Positions 14,701-15,795 of a DNA stretch of 15,795 bases are shown here, piece by piece. The notes under the pieces were generated by a model. The model did not search any database and was not told the DNA's origin. It saw only the letters and a list, made by a program, of their open reading frames with translations. How positions within the stretch are numbered: the stretch's first letter is position 1; each line of letters opens with the position of its first letter. Location: positions 1 to 15,795 of the forward strand of contig NZ_JOJM01000101.1 of NCBI RefSeq assembly GCF_000720325.1. Direction: 5' to 3'. The position numbers and the translations under genes are program-made. This stretch comes from Streptomyces sp. NRRL B-1347 (GTDB lineage: Bacteria; Actinomycetota; Actinomycetes; Streptomycetales; Streptomycetaceae).

Positions 14701-15795
14701 GGTCGAGTAGCCCTGCGTCGACAGGCCGACGAACACGCCGGTGTCGCTGCCGCGCACGGTGGCGGGGACGATGCCCGCGCGCTCGAAGGCCTCCCAGGAG
14801 GTCTCCAGGAGGAGCCGCTGCTGCGGGTCCATGGCGAGGGCCTCGCGCGGGTTGATGCCGAAGAACTCGGAGTCGAACTCGTCGGCTTCGTGGAGGAAGG
14901 CGCCGGTGGTGACGTAGGTCAGGCCCTCATCGCCGCCATCGCCGCCGTCGGCTCCTTCGAGGTCCGCCGGGGCGGTGACGTCCCAGCCGCGGTTCACGGG
15001 GAAGCCGGTGAGGCCGTCCTCGCCCGCGAACACCATGCGCCACAGGTCCTCGGGCGAGCGCACGCCGCCCGGGTAGCGGCAGCTCATGGCGACGATGGCG
15101 ACGGGCTCGTCGGCCACGCCGTTGACGGTCGCGGCGCCGCGCGCGGCGGCCGGGGCCGCGGGCTCCGGGAGCGAGCCGAGCAGTTCCGTGCCCAGGTGGG
15201 CGGCGAGGGCGACCGGCGTGGGGTAGTCGAAGACGAGGCTGGCGGGCAGGCGGAGCGCGGTGGCGCCGTTGAGGCGGTTGCGCAGTTCGACGGAGGTCAG
15301 CGAGTCGAAGCCGAGCTCCTTGAACGCCTTGGCGGCGTCCACCGATTCGAGCGACGGGTAGCCGAGGACGGCGGCGACGTTGTCCCGGACGACGTCGACG
15401 AGGGCCTGCTCGCGCTCCTCCGCGCCGAGCCCGGCAAGGCGTTCGGCCAGCGACTCCTGTCCGGCGCCCGCCGGGCCCGCCTGGGCGGCGGCCTTGCGGA
15501 CCTGGGCCCGGATGAGGCCGCGGAAGAGGGGCGGCACGTCGCCGCCGAACTGCTGCCGCAGGACGTCGAGTTCCAGCTTCATCGGCACGAGGGCGCCGTC
15601 GGCCTGGGCGAGGGCCGCGTCCAGCAGGGCCAGGCCTTCGTCGGCGGACAGGGCCGCCACACCCGCCCGGTTCATACGATCGATGTCACCGTCAGCGAGG
15701 GCTCCGGCCATACCGCCCTGGTCGGCCCACAGACCCCACGCGAGCGAGGTCGCGGGCAGCCCGAGCGCACGCCGGTGCTCAGCCAGGGCGTCCAG
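8752..15795 (-). CDS. Modular type I polyketide synthase, final module and thioesterase (5' end outside window)
   Basis: 2347 residues are visible; the frame continues past 15795. Domains in reading order, with residues counted from the internal Met codon at 15711. End of a KR (TSLAWGLWA, before 15711). ACP with GFDSL (Ser137). KS 202-630 with DTACSSS (Cys379), EAHGTGT (His514) and SNIAH (His554). AT 745-1045 with GHSQGE (Ser833) and YASH (933-936), both methylmalonyl-CoA markers. DH 1110-1390 with [11 protein letters not shown] (His1146) and [10 protein letters not shown] (Asp1314). KR 1400-1860 with TGATGTLG, the B-type LDD motif (1727-1729), Lys1747 and Tyr1784. ACP with GFDSL (Ser1955). 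A Pro-rich linker (1996-2040). Thioesterase 2045-2319 with GHSSG (Ser2176), DTYVD (Asp2203) and His2297. No ER is seen, so the module should make a 2-methyl-2-enoyl chain that the thioesterase releases, probably as a macrolactone. The one oddity is Asp for the usual second Gly in the DH HxxxGxxxxP motif (Asp1150). Confidence 0.97.
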   Translation of the reverse strand: MDALAEHRRALGLPATSLAWGLWADQGGMAGALADGDIDRMNRAGVAALSADEGLALLDAALAQADGALVPMKLELDVLRQQFGGDVPPLFRGLIRAQVRKAAAQAGPAGAGQESLAERLAGLGAEEREQALVDVVRDNVAAVLGYPSLESVDAAKAFKELGFDSLTSVELRNRLNGATALRLPASLVFDYPTPVALAAHLGTELLGSLPEPAAPAAARGAATVNGVADEPVAIVAMSCRYPGGVRSPEDLWRMVFAGEDGLTGFPVNRGWDVTAPADLEGADGGDGGDEGLTYVTTGAFLHEADEFDSEFFGINPREALAMDPQQRLLLETSWEAFERAGIVPATVRGSDTGVFVGLSTQGYSTTLHGTEGVEGYVMTGDAASVASGRLSYSFGFEGPAVTVDTACSSSLVALHLAVRALRQGECAMALAGGAAVMPTPTSFAEFSRQRGLAPDGRCKSFAAAADGTGWGEGVGMLVLERLSDARRNGHPVLAVVRGSAINQDGASNGLTAPNGPSQQRVIRAALTDARLTAADVDAVEAHGTGTTLGDPIEAQALIATYGKEHTDDRPLWLGSLKSNIAHTQAAAGVGGVIKTVLAMRHSVLPKTLYVDAPTPEVDWSGGGVELLTENRDWPGRADGAPRRAGVSSFGISGTNAHVILEEAPEAAPAAAPEAAEAPRVFPGLVPLVLSGKTPEALRAQARQLREHLLAHPGADLADVGLSLAVARSRFEHRGLVHGRGRAELVAALDRLAQGDTKARDVVAGRAPGGTVRPVFVFPGQGAQWAGMGRELLAASPVFAARMRECADALSEFVDWDLTEELGGANFDRVDVVQPVLFAVMVSLAEVWRAAGVKPAAVVGHSQGEIAAACVAGVLPLRDAARVVALRSQAIRELSGKGGMVSLVLPKAEAETLLAAWAGRVEIAVVNGPSQVVVAGDPEALEELVARCAEQGVRARAVPVDYASHSAYVEQIEARIEQALTGLSPRAADIPLYSTLTGAWLTADTPMDAGYWYRNLRHTVLFEQATRGLLGEGHGLFLEMSPHPVLTVPVQETIDATATATAHTGAVALGSLRRDEGGPERLLAALAAAHVHGAELDWAALLPGARTTLDLPTYAFQRERYWPEPALAGAGDVASVGIEAAGHPLLGARMELADADQYVLTGRLSRRTHPWLADHAVGDTVLLPGTAYVEMALRAGDEVGCGLVEELTLQAPLVVDGDDTRTLQVWVGAPDTEGRRPLTVSSRAQGATDAPWTRHATGTLADGAYEERDTALTVWPPEGAEAVAVDGFYERLAEGGLAYGPAFQGLRAAWRDPAGDAVYAEVRLPESAHRDARSFGVHPALLDAALHTVALAPFAETGGVRLPFAWTGVLLAAQGATVLRVRVRPAGTGGVELLFADDTGAPVARADSLELRPVAPEQLRAASGGGRAGHRDALFGVEWTPLPSGAADATALTWATVGPDDLKVGAELTASGARVAAYADTDALGAALDAGATAPDAVLVTFAPGPDPDAAAEATAARARAALHRALGLLQDWQAEPRLGAARLVLVTRGAVATDGGDVPDLTHAAVWGLARSARSEQAGGPDGAGCVLLDLGGADDRADGRPAADLLAHGLALDEPQLAVREGALLAPRLVPATAPAATQGHQGHQGHQVHPGAPEVRTPDPEGTVLITGATGTLGALVARHLVAEHGARRLLLTSRRGPAAPGAADLVAALEALGAEARVVACDAADRDALAEALATVPAAHPLTAVVHTAGVLDDALVASLTPERVDEVLRPKLDAALNLAELTAGQDLAEFVLFSSAAATFGSPGQGNYAAANAFLDALAHHLRARGVPATSLAWGLWAESSEMTGHLDEARRSRISRGGVLPLSSAEGVALLDAARALGAPLLLPVRLDTAALRAGARRGDAVPPLLRRLVRVPARRTAAGAAASEAEAFARRLAAASGAERAELLGALVRDQAAAVLGHASADRVEDERGFLELGFDSLTGVELRNRLAAATGLRLPATLVFQNRTPRSLAERLAHDLEQALPQTDGPAPRPGHEAGRPLRTEQAPPRPAPTPDAPAHPDPAAPRPATGLAELYDEAARQGRADDLIPLLRTMAQFRASFTDEAELGAPRAPFTLARATEGAEETALVMFTSYVGRSSAYDYARFGAYFRDRRDVSVITHPGFLEGELLPADKEALVRLHADTVQRHVGDKPYVLSGHSSGGLVAHAVARELERRGAGPAGVVLVDTYVDEKALGDMAAAMGEQLSDRYDLVPGADDNDWGDAWVTAMARYMFLGLLPEEVAAPTLLVRAGEPLMEWTKDYDWRPSWKLEHTTVDVPGTHFTVMEEHSRSTARAVEEWLDRL
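10848..10874 (-). repeat. Three 9-bp tandem repeats coding (Gly-His-Gln)3 in the PKS
   Basis: CCTGGTGCC occurs at 10848-10856 and 10857-10865, and CCTGGTGGC at 10866-10874. On the coding strand they give a GHQ repeat (residues 1613-1621) just before the catalytic half of the KR. It lies in the flexible joint between the structural and catalytic KR subdomains, where a small expansion should be tolerated. Confidence 0.7.

Overview
The window comes from a high-GC actinomycete, most likely a Streptomyces. Codon third positions are almost all G or C, ribosome binding sites are GGAGG-like, and a palindromic repeat that I recall from Streptomyces intergenic regions is present. The window covers the 3' end of a modular type I polyketide synthase (PKS) cluster plus part of its flank. 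Nothing identifies the species.

Layout. Positions 1-249 (minus) hold the start of a membrane protein that looks like the N-terminus of a two-component sensor kinase and is cut by the window edge. Positions 250-599 are non-coding upstream sequence with an 11-bp tandem repeat. Positions 600-800 (plus) encode a 66-residue membrane protein, followed by two back-to-back hairpins (813-921). A minus-strand operon follows, read right to left from 6782: acyl-CoA ligase (5340-6782), stand-alone acyltransferase (4326-5276), cytochrome P450 (2986-4326), agmatinase-family amidinohydrolase (1814-2932) and, beyond a hairpin, a type II thioesterase (929-1675). A 253-bp divergent regulatory region (6783-7035) with several repeats leads to a plus-strand membrane glycosyltransferase of the GT39/ArnT type (7036-8631). 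A 17-bp perfect-stem terminator (8659-8696) separates it from the PKS gene (8752-15795, minus), which runs off the right edge. The visible PKS part is the end of a KR, an ACP, a complete module KS-AT(methylmalonyl)-DH-KR(B-type)-ACP, and a C-terminal thioesterase.

How the genes may work together. Ligase, acyltransferase and amidinohydrolase fit the starter-unit logic known for marginolactone antifungals such as azalomycin F and desertomycin. There, an arginine-derived 4-guanidinobutanoate is activated to its CoA ester and moved to the loading ACP by a dedicated acyltransferase. In the amino members, the amidino group is removed late by an agmatinase homologue. The acyltransferase here lacks the arginine that holds a malonyl carboxylate, which supports a non-malonyl substrate. 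The last module should give a 2-methyl-2-enoyl thioester, which the thioesterase releases, probably as a macrolactone. The P450 would oxidise the polyketide and the membrane glycosyltransferase could add a sugar from a lipid-linked donor outside the membrane. A desertomycin- or monazomycin-like mannosylated amino-macrolide is my best guess. It is an inference, because the loading module, most PKS modules and the arginine-oxidising genes lie outside the window.
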